A program made the position numbers and the translations under genes. This document shows, piece after piece, positions 54,929 through 63,520 of a stretch of 64,000 nucleotides of DNA. The notes beneath the pieces were generated by a model that was given only the letters and a program-made list of their open reading frames with translations, had not been told where the DNA came from and did not search any database. The stretch is from the NCBI GenBank assembly GCA_044228285.1, contig JBGAVD010000003.1, forward strand, positions 682,001 to 746,000. The letters are read 5' to 3'. Source of the DNA: JBBATK01 sp044228285. GTDB lineage: Bacteria > Bacteroidota > Ignavibacteria > Kapaibacteriales > NICIL-2. Each line of letters starts with the position of its first letter. Positions within the stretch are counted from its first letter, which is position 1.

Positions 54929-55924
54929 TTACTCTTCATTGTCTACAATAAAAAAACGATAGGAAAGTCCGATAGACCCTTGCCACTGCGACGCGATCTG
55001 TCGTCCATTTACCTGCTGCCACAGTGGTATATCCATCATGGCTGTGGCTAAGAAGCCAGGTGCTAGTACATAGCTTAGTTGCGGACAAACAAAGAACTTC
55101 TTGTAGCCTGTCCACTGAGGCTCATAGCCAGGGTTATGATAATCATACACATCCCTATTGATCTTCATACTATCGACCCACTCGGCTTTGAGCTGAACAA
55201 TTCCACTCAGTTTCGTGACGATTTGCGTGGAAGCAAAAAGACTAAACGACGCATAGTCGCCCATCTTTTCACCAACCGAATTCCAGCCTTTGCTAATATA
55301 CAAGGCGTTGGCAAAGAATCGTAGATTCCAATCCTCGTAGGATCGAAAGAAGAAGCCATAAAAGAGTACATCGCTGGCACCACTTGTAGTTTGCACTGCG
55401 AGTGGTTTACGAGTGAAGAACTCAGTGCTGCCAACCCGCATCGAATCTTGAAAGTGTCCGAGTGGAAACTTCACTCCCATGCCCAACGTAATCTCACTAC
55501 TGGTTTCGCCTTCTTCTTGACGATACACCGTGTATCGAGGAAACACGATTAGGTCTCCAACTCCACTGCCAAGAACGGTATCTCCTTTATTCAAACCAAC
55601 CTGCGTTTTCGTCAGCCAAGTTCCGCACTCAACTGACATTGTAAAATCTTCTGAAAGACCATAGGCGACTCTGGTGTACACATAACTCGAATGAAAATCA
55701 TCAAGAAAGTCGCGTATTGGCGTACTCTCCTCCAAGAACTTATGAGTGCTCACATACTGATAACTCGCACTCAGTTCCATTTGATGCTCCATCAACACAC
55801 CTTGCGATGCACCGCCTGCGATGGGACTTCCACTACCTCCGGCGCAACACTGCGCGCGCAATTGATTGTGCACTGCACCGCAGAGCAACAAACAAAGACA
55901 CAACTTGAGCAGTAGAGTTTTCAT
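54929..55924 (-). CDS. CCAGG-type outer-membrane barrel protein
   Basis: About 331 residues. A signal peptide (MKTLLLKLCLCLLLCGAVHNQLRAQ) is followed directly by CCAGGSGSPIAGGASQG (C26-C27), a cysteine pair at the mature N-terminus, and then a barrel: ELSASYQYVS, SYVYTRVAYGLSEDFTMSVECG, ITLGMGVKFPLG, LSYVLAPGFLATAMMDIPLW, IGLSYRF. It resembles a group of outer-membrane transporters of unknown substrate in this phylum that, in my recollection, travel with HYC_CC_PP and the CC-type receptor. The Cys pair could bind Cu or another soft metal. Start at 55924. Confidence 0.78.
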   Translation of the reverse strand: MKTLLLKLCLCLLLCGAVHNQLRAQCCAGGSGSPIAGGASQGVLMEHQMELSASYQYVSTHKFLEESTPIRDFLDDFHSSYVYTRVAYGLSEDFTMSVECGTWLTKTQVGLNKGDTVLGSGVGDLIVFPRYTVYRQEEGETSSEITLGMGVKFPLGHFQDSMRVGSTEFFTRKPLAVQTTSGASDVLFYGFFFRSYEDWNLRFFANALYISKGWNSVGEKMGDYASFSLFASTQIVTKLSGIVQLKAEWVDSMKINRDVYDYHNPGYEPQWTGYKKFFVCPQLSYVLAPGFLATAMMDIPLWQQVNGRQIASQWQGSIGLSYRFFIVDNEE

Positions 55925-55977
55925 AGAAGCGCGGTGTACACGCGAATGAGCATTCTGTGTTCGAATCAACACGGTCA

Positions 55978-56772
55978 CTAGTGAACTATCAGCACTCGTT
56001 GATGCACAGTCTTAGTGCCATCCACAAAGCTCAGCAGGTAGCTGCCAGAGGGATAGTGTGCGGTTTGCAAACGTATGGTGTTGTCGTTCTGCGTTGTCTG
56101 ATGACCAAGACTACTCACATTCTCTTGAAGTACAAGGGTCGAATGCAAATCCACTACTTGAACTCGTGCACCTGAACTGATTGCAAAGGGAATGTGCATC
56201 ACCAGCTCTGTGTTCGATGGGTTAGGATAGATCTCTATTGTAGCCGAAGTATGTAGTTCATCAACAGTATTTGCAGCGGACAGATGGTGTTGAATCGCCG
56301 TTTCAAGCTGCAGACTATCAATAGTATTTTCTGCGCTATAGAGTACTTTATGCTCGCTGCCTCCCATCACGACAATCTTCGGCATTCCTTCCACACCAAA
56401 GTCGGTCATTCTCACACTCTTATCAGAGAAAAACACCGTCGTGCTATTTGCCTTCATACCATACTGCGCAGCCCAGCTTTGCAAAGGCGTACAACTCGTA
56501 TTGCCGTAGTCATCGAAAATGTAGCATACAACACGTCCTGGTAGACTTTTCTGAAAATTCTTCGCAACCTTCACCGACGTGATTGTGGGCTCAATACAGG
56601 TCGCACAAGGCATAACCCAACAGAGGATCACAACCTTTCCCTCGTCTAATTCACTATACAGATCGTGCATCTGTCCGGCGCAATCGGCAACGTTGAAGTT
56701 GACACTCTCTTGAGCGACCACGAACTCGCTCAGAACTAGCAACAAAACACTCAAAACCAGAGCTATACGCAT
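55978..56772 (-). CDS. Thioredoxin-like protein with T9SS sorting domain
   Basis: A 264-residue secreted protein. Signal peptide 1-21; thioredoxin-like domain about 22-170 with a CATC redox motif (C56-C59) in VILCWVMPCATCIEP and a FGVEGMPKIVVM strand containing the cis-proline; a T9SS type A tail from ~180 (IEIYPNPSNTELVMHIP .. YPSGSYLLSFVDG). It likely reduces or isomerises disulfides at the surface, for instance keeping the Cys-rich metal proteins of this cluster reduced. First gene of the minus-strand set, divergent from the sigma factor. Confidence 0.88.
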   Translation of the reverse strand: MRIALVLSVLLLVLSEFVVAQESVNFNVADCAGQMHDLYSELDEGKVVILCWVMPCATCIEPTITSVKVAKNFQKSLPGRVVCYIFDDYGNTSCTPLQSWAAQYGMKANSTTVFFSDKSVRMTDFGVEGMPKIVVMGGSEHKVLYSAENTIDSLQLETAIQHHLSAANTVDELHTSATIEIYPNPSNTELVMHIPFAISSGARVQVVDLHSTLVLQENVSSLGHQTTQNDNTIRLQTAHYPSGSYLLSFVDGTKTVHQRVLIVH

Positions 56773-57179
56773 CTTTTAGTCCTCATTAGTTGCGTGAATT
56801 GGCAGCGCTCACTGAAGTCTTGCGCCTCTACTCTGTGTGCAATTTAGCCACTAACTCGAGCCCGTTGAGGTACATAATCTTGGTTTTGTGGTACAGGCGC
56901 GATACTCTTCTTCGAAAAACCGCATTGCCGACGCTTGCAAACAAGGCGCACAGCTTTCATCTTCATTGGGCTCTATTATTGACTGAAGTAGAGAGTCTTC
57001 ATTATCAACCTCCTGCTTCGCAGTCGGCTGGTTCCAGATACGAAGCAGAGCTCAGCTCAAACACATGAGTCGCGGAGGTTGTAAACAATCTCAAACATCG
57101 TGTTAACTGAGACCTTAGCGCTGCAAGCGATCTGAGTTATGTGAAGTGAGCATGCATTCTTCAGTGCTCAAGTTCAGCT
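56773..57179. other. 407-base divergent control region of the metal island
   Basis: Separates the two divergent halves of the island and should contain both promoters. No clear TAnnTTTG pair or ECF-type -35 was fixed by eye. It holds no gene; the short plus frame at 56790 has no domain. Confidence 0.5.
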
Positions 57180-57770
57180 ATGTTGCAGCTGATGAGTGAG
57201 GATCCACACTACATATCTCAGCTTCGAGCAGGAGAGAATCAAGCTTTTCAGCGACTGATATCAGAGCATCAGTTGCGGCTATATCGCGTGATTCTCGCCT
57301 TTGTGAGGAGTCCAGAAACTGCCGAGGATCTTTGTCAGGAGGTGTTTGTGGAAGTTGTGGAATCGATCCATCAGTTCAAAGCTCAGGCGCAGCTTTCAAC
57401 CTGGCTGCACCGCATTGCCGTGCATAAGAGTCTGGATTACTTGCGTGCAACACGTCGTCAAAAGCGCTTCGCACATCTCGTGAGTTTGTTCGGCATTCAC
57501 AATGAGTTGATCGTCGATCCGGCCGACCCAGTGCATCCAGGCATCCTGCTGGAAGACCAGGAACGTTCTCGATTGCTCTTTGCTGCTATCGACCTCTTGC
57601 CCGAGCAACAGCGAATTGCCTATACACTGTGCAGAGTGGAGGAGATGAGTGTGAAAGAAGCCGCAGAGTTGATGAAAACGAGTCCTAAAGCTGTTGAAAG
57701 CCTGCTCTCGCGAGCTCGGAATAGCTTACAGAAACGTTTAGAACAGTACTATCAACAGCACATGCAGTAA
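57180..57770 (+). CDS. ECF-type RNA polymerase sigma factor
   Basis: A 196-residue sigma-70 family ECF factor. Region 2 (about 12-85): AFQRLISEHQLRLYRVILAF, AEDLCQEVFVEVVESIHQF, STWLHRIAVHKSLDYLR. Region 4 (about 130-190): LFAAIDLLPEQQRIAYTLCRVEEMSVKEAAELMKTSPKAVESLLSRAR. Complete. The next two genes encode single-TM proteins that fit an anti-sigma and a periplasmic sensor, so the factor is probably released by an envelope (metal) signal. Another ATG at 57192 is an equally good start. Confidence 0.94.
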   Translation: MLQLMSEDPHYISQLRAGENQAFQRLISEHQLRLYRVILAFVRSPETAEDLCQEVFVEVVESIHQFKAQAQLSTWLHRIAVHKSLDYLRATRRQKRFAHLVSLFGIHNELIVDPADPVHPGILLEDQERSRLLFAAIDLLPEQQRIAYTLCRVEEMSVKEAAELMKTSPKAVESLLSRARNSLQKRLEQYYQQHMQ

Positions 57771-58046
57771 ACGAACAGCCTAGGGTCTCTTTCGGGGTAG
57801 TGGTTGAAAATCTCCAGCTCTAACAAGCTTAGCACACACGCTACGCAAACAGCAGCAGACCTGTACGCAGCTCAGACACTCGAATGCGCATCGAAGGAAT
57901 AGCACTCGAAAAACGTCTAAGCTGCATATGGATTCTAGAAACATAAGTGCACGACGAAACCGTTCACAGCAGGACAGTTTCTCGTGTTTATTTCAATCTT
58001 TCTTCATCACCATGAGTAAGCTGTGAAGACAACGTCAGCACATAGA

Positions 58047-58451
58047 ATGAAAAACGAAACACCGTCTGCGTATGCACACGAAGTGGAGCGCTGTTTGGAG
58101 ATACGAATCCACCAATCTCAGATTACAGAACCCCCGCAGTTACAGGCGGCCACCATACTTCTGCGTGCTCGCCAGAGCGAAAAGTCGAACTTCGCGTCGA
58201 CTCTGCATCTTTCACTATTTGGTAGAAGACTACAGATGCAACCATCGCTCATCGTGGCGCTGAGCAGTCTGGTTCTCGTCCTCAACCTCCTGAGTCTCAG
58301 TCATTTTAGAAATCTTCAGACCTCAACACCATCGCGCGCAGAGCTTGACAACATCAAGCCTAGAACCCAAGCATCCATTCGCGATGTTGTCGTTGATTAT
58401 CTCGAGAGTCCTGAGGATCTATCATTATCTACGACAACACATCATGACTAG
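58047..58451 (+). CDS. Single-pass membrane protein, probable anti-sigma factor
   Basis: A 134-residue protein without a database-like signature. Residues 1-66 are cytoplasmic and hydrophilic, with an amphipathic stretch AYAHEVERCLEIRIHQ that could clamp the sigma factor; one transmembrane helix (SLIVALSSLVLVLNLLSLS) at 67-86; a 48-residue periplasmic tail. There is no zinc HxxxCxxC motif, as in CnrY-type anti-sigmas. Its place between an ECF sigma gene and a metal-sensor-like gene and its 8-base overlap with the latter support the call. A GTG at 58023 is an alternative start. Confidence 0.6.
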   Translation: MKNETPSAYAHEVERCLEIRIHQSQITEPPQLQAATILLRARQSEKSNFASTLHLSLFGRRLQMQPSLIVALSSLVLVLNLLSLSHFRNLQTSTPSRAELDNIKPRTQASIRDVVVDYLESPEDLSLSTTTHHD

Positions 58452-59019
58452 TTCTGAAGCATCAGGAAGTCCTGAACAGGTGCCAGCACCAAAGCCACCC
58501 ATTCCCACAAACTCCAGCACTCGCTTGCTTTGGATAGCTATCGTCATTCTTGCCCTTGCAAACCTGAGTACCCTAGGCTTCCTCTGGTACCAGCACCAAT
58601 GCCAAGAAGAAGGAGAGAACTGCCGACCTCCAAGACCAGAGGCCTCGACACCACACGACGAAGCACCGCACCGTGGAGCAGCATTCGATTTCATTGTAAA
58701 CGAAACAAAAATGAGTGAGCAACAAATACAGCAGTATGAAGAGCTCCGTGACCAACACCAGCAAGCAATACGTCCCTTGCGCAATACACAACACCAAGTT
58801 CGTGAAACACTCTTCCAAGAACTCAACAGCACCGACGACGTAAAACGTGGAGCACAACTCCAACAACTAGCTCAGCTCCACTCACGTCAAGACAGCATCA
58901 CCATCAAACACTTCCAACAAGTCCGAAACATCCTCAATCCAGAACAACAACAGAAATTCGATCAAATCATCGGCGAGGCAACGCGCATGATGGGAGGTCC
59001 GCCTCCACGGAGAGAGTAG
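58444..59019 (+). CDS. Membrane-anchored periplasmic metal-sensor-like protein (Spy/CnrX-like)
   Basis: A 191-residue protein: proline-rich cytoplasmic tail 1-26, one transmembrane helix 27-48, and a periplasmic all-helical part that resembles the Spy/CpxP and CnrX metal-sensing fold. It has an LTxxQ-like motif (LNPEQQQKF, 164-172), and several His/Met candidates such as HQCQEEGENC (51-60), HDEAPH (71-76) and TKMSEQQ (88-94). The ATG overlaps the anti-sigma gene by eight bases. Its stop codon TAG shares its last base with the following REP-like array, which makes the array an immediate 3' neighbour. Confidence 0.75.
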   Translation: MTSSEASGSPEQVPAPKPPIPTNSSTRLLWIAIVILALANLSTLGFLWYQHQCQEEGENCRPPRPEASTPHDEAPHRGAAFDFIVNETKMSEQQIQQYEELRDQHQQAIRPLRNTQHQVRETLFQELNSTDDVKRGAQLQQLAQLHSRQDSITIKHFQQVRNILNPEQQQKFDQIIGEATRMMGGPPPRRE

Positions 59020-59583
59020 ACGTCAGGGCTTCGGCTCCGCTCAGCCACCAGGCTTCGACTCCGCTCAGCTACCAGGCTTCGGCTCCGCTCAGCCACCGGG
59101 GTAGAGAGTACTCGCAATGACGGGATAGAATGGCAAGGTCCCTGAGCGGAGCCGAAGGGCCGTTGAGATCCGCAGTGCCACCAGGCTTCGACTCCGCTCA
59201 GCCACCGGGGTAGCAGAGTACTAACAATGACGGGATGGAATGGCAAGGTCCCTGAGCGGAGCCGAAGGGCCGTTGAGATCCGCCGCGAATGGCAACGAAT
59301 GGCAAGGTTCCTGAGCGGAGTCGAAGGACCGTTGACGTCAGGGCTTCGGCTCCGCTCAGCCACCGGGGTAGCAGAGTACTGACAATGACGGGATGGAATG
59401 GCAAGGTCCCTGAGCGGAGTCGAAGGGCCGTTGAGATCCACCGCGAATGGCAACGAAAGGAAAGGTCCCTGAGCGGAGTCGAAGGACCGTTGACGTCAGG
59501 GCTTCGGCCCCGCTCAGCCACCGGGGCAGAGAGTACTAACAATGACGGGATAGAATGGAAAGGTTCCTGAGCGGAGTCGAAGG
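59019..59583. repeat. REP-like palindromic repeat array, copy 4
   Basis: The longest copy. Its heads (GACGTCAGGGCTTCG..CTCAGCCACCGGGG) alternate with tails (AAGGTCCCTGAGCGGAG then GAAGGGCCGTTGA) and a conserved linker (GAGTACTAACAATGACGGGA). About five full modules occur, some with GCC for TCC in the core. It begins at the last base of the sensor gene stop codon and ends 50 bases before the YHYH gene, so it interrupts the metal island. Confidence 0.93.
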
Positions 59584-59633
59584 ATTACCTTATTTTCAAC
59601 GTCTAAAGCGCCATACAACTTCGCACTTTTCCT

Positions 59634-61592
59634 ATGAAACATCTCTTCACTTTGTGTTTGCTGTTTGTCAGCTTGAACCTTTCCGCGCAGACTCCGCAGT
59701 TGAGTTCATGGTTGCTGAATACGACTGGGCAGACAGGTTACAAGGGCTATGCTTCGAATGTTCAGCAGGTAGCCTATACTGCAACGAACGTCTATGTAAG
59801 CTGTAGTTGTATTCCTGGATATGACATCGGTCCATGGCAGAACAATCCGAACACTCCTGTTCCAGAGAACTTCGTCTTTAAGATCACTCGTAGTCCTCAA
59901 AAGAACACTGGCACGCCTGTGCAAACGCCTTTGGGACATACCGGTGTGTGGACTAATGGTGTGAGCATATTCAATGCGAAAGACGGCATGAGTTATAACA
60001 ACCAAGGAGTGTGGAATCGTGATGCGTTGTATTGGGAAGGTATAAGTTTCGACAATTGTCTGGGCCACCCAGCTCCAAATGGCGAGTACCATCATCATGT
60101 CAGCCCAACGTGTTTGTACAACGACAAAGACAGCACCCATCACTCTCCCATCATCGGCTATGCCTTCGATGGATTTCCAATCTATGGCGCTTACGGCTAC
60201 GCAAACATCGACGGTACAGGAGCCATTCAGCGTATGCGTAGTAGCTATGTGTTGAGTGTTGGTGCCACGCGCAACAACGGACCTGCGGTGAGCGCTTCCT
60301 ATCCTGCGGGCTGCTTCATTGAAGATTTCACGTATACAGCAAACTCTGGGACACTCGACGAACACAATGGCCGATTCTGCGTAACACCAGAATACCCAAG
60401 TGGTACCTATGCCTACTTCGTCACCATCGACGCCAATCGCAAACCCGTCTATCCCTATACGGCAGGTCCAACGTATTATGGAACGGTGCAGCAAGGGAAT
60501 ACGGGGCCTGGCGGCGGACACAACACGGTGCCTGCGAACGCCACTGTGTACACTCCAACAAGCACCACACCTACCATTAATGTTAGCAATACCAGTCTAT
60601 CCAACTGCGAAGGCTCAATACTCAGCTTCAAGGCAATCATCACTCTCGGCGGTAGTACACCAACGTATCGTTGGTATGTAAATGGACAACAAGTTGGTAC
60701 GGACAGTGATGTCTTTAGCAGCTCAACACTCAAGACGAAAGACCGAGTCTGGTGCGTGCTGAACAGCAACGACGCCAGTGCTAATCCTCAGACGGTGACA
60801 AGTAATGTTGTTCAAGTGGAGTTGTACGAGCGTGTTCGCCCAACTATCACTTACGCAGCAGCAGTGAATACAATACTCTGCGAGAACTCATCGATCGATG
60901 CCAGCTGCTTCTTCGAAAACGGTGGTTCAATTCCTGATCTGCGCTGGATGCTCAACGGCAAAGTTGTATCAACCACACAAAATCTGATGTTGAGTTCTTT
61001 GAAGACTGGAGATTCTCTTTGGGTGGAGCTGCGCTCCACTGCTCCTTGTGCACTTGACAGTGTGGTACGCACGGCAACCCTGCACTTTGTTGTGCATCCA
61101 CTCCCTGCTACACCCACCATCACACAGATTGGATCCATCCTTCGTTCTTCGGAAGCCAAAAGTTATCAATGGTTCAGAGATGGGATCATGATTGTTGGTG
61201 CGCGTAGTCGAGACTATCTTGTGCAGTTTAAGGGAAGCTATCGAGTCATGGTGGGCGATTCTAACAAGTGTGGCAGTGTTTCCGATCCTATCGAGATAAC
61301 GACGACCGATATCAAGGCTGATGATGAATCTGAGCTGGTGCTAAGCGACATAGTGTTGCAGCCACATCCAGTACAAGAGTTACTGTGCCTCAACACCCAA
61401 CAACAGTTCAGAGACATTAGTCTCCGCATCATTGATGCACTCGGCAGAGTTGTATATAGTGCCGAACACTTGAACTTCGATGCTTCGCAGCCATTGCAGC
61501 TTGCTCTTGGTTCTGAATACGCGCCTGGTCTGTATTGTCTTCAACTGCAAAACAATAGGTCCATCCGTTGCCTGCGTTTTATCAAAAACTAA
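59634..61592 (+). CDS. YHYH domain secreted protein with T9SS tail
   Basis: A 652-residue protein. Signal peptide 1-19; YHYH domain about 50-290, with the name motif as YHHH (152-155, in NGEYHHHVSPTC), more His/Asp-rich blocks (NCLGHPAPNG, STHHSPIIGYAFDGFPIYGAYGY) and FTYTANSGTLDEHNGRFCVTPEYP; two Ig-like (PKD-type) modules about 300-560; a T9SS type A tail (VLQPHPVQELLCLNTQ .. YAPGLYCLQLQN). The His-rich face suggests metal binding. Its position directly upstream of mbnP/mbnH places it in the copper group. Confidence 0.85.
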   Translation: MKHLFTLCLLFVSLNLSAQTPQLSSWLLNTTGQTGYKGYASNVQQVAYTATNVYVSCSCIPGYDIGPWQNNPNTPVPENFVFKITRSPQKNTGTPVQTPLGHTGVWTNGVSIFNAKDGMSYNNQGVWNRDALYWEGISFDNCLGHPAPNGEYHHHVSPTCLYNDKDSTHHSPIIGYAFDGFPIYGAYGYANIDGTGAIQRMRSSYVLSVGATRNNGPAVSASYPAGCFIEDFTYTANSGTLDEHNGRFCVTPEYPSGTYAYFVTIDANRKPVYPYTAGPTYYGTVQQGNTGPGGGHNTVPANATVYTPTSTTPTINVSNTSLSNCEGSILSFKAIITLGGSTPTYRWYVNGQQVGTDSDVFSSSTLKTKDRVWCVLNSNDASANPQTVTSNVVQVELYERVRPTITYAAAVNTILCENSSIDASCFFENGGSIPDLRWMLNGKVVSTTQNLMLSSLKTGDSLWVELRSTAPCALDSVVRTATLHFVVHPLPATPTITQIGSILRSSEAKSYQWFRDGIMIVGARSRDYLVQFKGSYRVMVGDSNKCGSVSDPIEITTTDIKADDESELVLSDIVLQPHPVQELLCLNTQQQFRDISLRIIDALGRVVYSAEHLNFDASQPLQLALGSEYAPGLYCLQLQNNRSIRCLRFIKN

Positions 61593-61626
61593 ACGCAACT
61601 TGCTTGCAGTACTTTCTTGCACGTTC

Positions 61627-62382
61627 ATGTCGTCTCGTAGCGCACTCATAACTGGAATACTCTTGGTCTGCATGCTTGTCTCAACAAGCGCGCAGATAGT
61701 GCAGCTGCAGTTCAGACACGTGGTAGATGCAGACACATTGCTCTTGGAAAAACAGAACTATCACAACGCGCTCGATCAAGACTTCCGTGTAGATCGCTTT
61801 CGTTATTACATCAGCAACATCCAACTCATCAGCAAGCAACAGTCTGGCAGCACCGATAGTCTCAGTTATCTTATCGATGAAGACGAGCCCAGCTCCAAAA
61901 CGCTCAAATTCAGTGCTCTGCCTTCAACTGTGTACACAGGTATTGAGTTCCTGCTTGGTGTTGATTCCATCCACAACTGTGCGGGACTGCAGGAGGGAAG
62001 TCTGGACCCCGTGCACGGTATGTTTTGGGCATGGAATACTGGTTACATTTTTTTGAAGCTTGATGGACATTCCTCAGTCTCTTCAGCAACTGCAGGCATA
62101 TTGGAATATCACATTGGCGGCTATCGTTGGCCAAACAATTGCATACGCCGCATTCGGCTTGATTTCAAGGAAGCGCTTACGCTCAAGTCTACCAGCGAAT
62201 TACACTTGTTGATCGAGACCAACATTGCACAGTTGTTTCGCGGTGCTCATGTCATCGACTTCTCTAAGCTGCCTACCATTACTGACATCACGAATGCAAC
62301 ACTCATGGCTGATAATTATCAGCAGCTCTTTCGTCTCGTGGGTATTGAGCACAGACCGCGCAGCAAACCTTTGAAGGAATAG
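61627..62382 (+). CDS. mbnP: MbnP family copper-protein
   Basis: A 251-residue exported protein. Signal peptide 1-22 (ending STSAQ); an MbnP domain from ~25: VQLQFRHVVDADTLLL, FRVDRFRYYISNIQLISK, and the hallmark GMFWAWNTGYIFLKLDG at about 131-147, with Trp 134 and Trp 136. MbnP proteins carry a Trp that their partner MbnH oxidises to kynurenine, and bind copper; whether that happens here is inferred. It ends five bases before mbnH. The ATG at 61627 starts the signal peptide; longer frames have none. Confidence 0.88.
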   Translation: MSSRSALITGILLVCMLVSTSAQIVQLQFRHVVDADTLLLEKQNYHNALDQDFRVDRFRYYISNIQLISKQQSGSTDSLSYLIDEDEPSSKTLKFSALPSTVYTGIEFLLGVDSIHNCAGLQEGSLDPVHGMFWAWNTGYIFLKLDGHSSVSSATAGILEYHIGGYRWPNNCIRRIRLDFKEALTLKSTSELHLLIETNIAQLFRGAHVIDFSKLPTITDITNATLMADNYQQLFRLVGIEHRPRSKPLKE

Positions 62383-62387
62383 CATTC

Positions 62388-63470
62388 ATGTACAGATCTC
62401 CCTTCAAAACAATAGCACTCTTGTTCCTTGCACTTAGCATTGTGCTTCTTTGCTGTGCAGCGCGTTTGTTGAGAGCGGTAGATGAAGGTATTGCGGACAT
62501 TCACTTTCAGGTGCCGACAGGTTTTCCCACAACAGTCTATGATGTACAGTCCAACCCACCCACTGCTGCAGGCTTTGAGTTAGGACGCAAACTCTTTTAC
62601 GATCCCATACTCTCGAACGACTACTTAAGCAGTTGCGCTTCATGTCACCAGCGTTTTGCAGCCTTTGCGCATATCGATCATGCATTGAGTCATGGTGCCC
62701 CAGGCAAGATTGGTTTCCGCAACGTTCCAGCTCTACAGAACCTTGCTTGGAAGGATGCCTTTATGGCAGACGGTGGCATCATGCATTTAGATCTGCAACC
62801 CATAGCGCCCATCACCAATCCCATCGAGTTGAATGAGAGTCTTGAGAACGTTATACAGAAGCTACAGCGCGACAGTATCTATCCCGAGATGTTTCGTCGT
62901 GCCTTTGGCGACAAGACGATCAGCTCTACTCGTATGCTAAAGGCGATGTCGCAGTTTCTGCTCATGCTAGTGAGTGCAGATTCTCGCTACGACAAAATGC
63001 TGCGCAAAGAAGTACAATTCACAGAGCAGGAGCAACGAGGCTTAGACGTGTTTCGTGCGAGATGCGTGAGTTGTCACCCAGAGCCTCTTTTCACCGACAA
63101 CTCCTATCGCAACATTCTGTTACCGATTGACTCGGCACTACGCGACAGCGGCAGAGCTCGAATAACAGGCTTGGCGTCTGATAACAATCGTTTCAAAGTA
63201 CCCTCTTTACGCAATGTGGAATGGACCTATCCTTACATGCATGACGGAAGGTTCCGCACTTTGCGACAGGTTCTGGATTTCTATGCAAGTGATCCAAATA
63301 CCATGGCGTCGCATAACGGAACTCAGATCGGCGACCCCAGCAGAGCGAAGCCCGTAGGGCTGAGCGATGAAGAAAAATCGGAACTTATTATCTTCTTAAA
63401 GAGTCTAAGCGACTCGCATTTTCTGCATGACAATCGTTTTGCAGATCCCAATCGTGGGGCAGCACGTTAG
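62388..63470 (+). CDS. mbnH: Dihaem cytochrome c peroxidase, MbnH/MauG-like
   Basis: A 360-residue periplasmic protein with a hydrophobic N-terminus (10-28) and two haem c sites: CASCH at 83-87 and CVSCH at 226-230, in the spacing of bacterial cytochrome c peroxidases. RNVPALQNLAWKDAFMADGGIMHLDLQ and VPSLRNVEWTYPYMHDGRFRTL are family blocks. The five-base gap from mbnP supports the MbnH role: a MauG-like enzyme that oxidises tryptophan in MbnP. A generic peroxidase or detoxifying role is possible. Confidence 0.9.
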   Translation: MYRSPFKTIALLFLALSIVLLCCAARLLRAVDEGIADIHFQVPTGFPTTVYDVQSNPPTAAGFELGRKLFYDPILSNDYLSSCASCHQRFAAFAHIDHALSHGAPGKIGFRNVPALQNLAWKDAFMADGGIMHLDLQPIAPITNPIELNESLENVIQKLQRDSIYPEMFRRAFGDKTISSTRMLKAMSQFLLMLVSADSRYDKMLRKEVQFTEQEQRGLDVFRARCVSCHPEPLFTDNSYRNILLPIDSALRDSGRARITGLASDNNRFKVPSLRNVEWTYPYMHDGRFRTLRQVLDFYASDPNTMASHNGTQIGDPSRAKPVGLSDEEKSELIIFLKSLSDSHFLHDNRFADPNRGAAR

Positions 63471-63520
63471 ACGCTGTATAATGCTTTTTTACCTGTTTGT
63501 GTGAGTTTTACAAGGAATCT

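Noticed and set aside
58962..59570. Frames of 93-163 codons
   Set aside because: Translations of the REP-like array at 59.0 kb, low-complexity, overlapping the sensor gene end.
52122..63470. Complete methanobactin biosynthesis locus
   Set aside because: Only MbnP and MbnH are found; no MbnA peptide, MbnB, MbnC or MATE-type exporter was seen on either strand.
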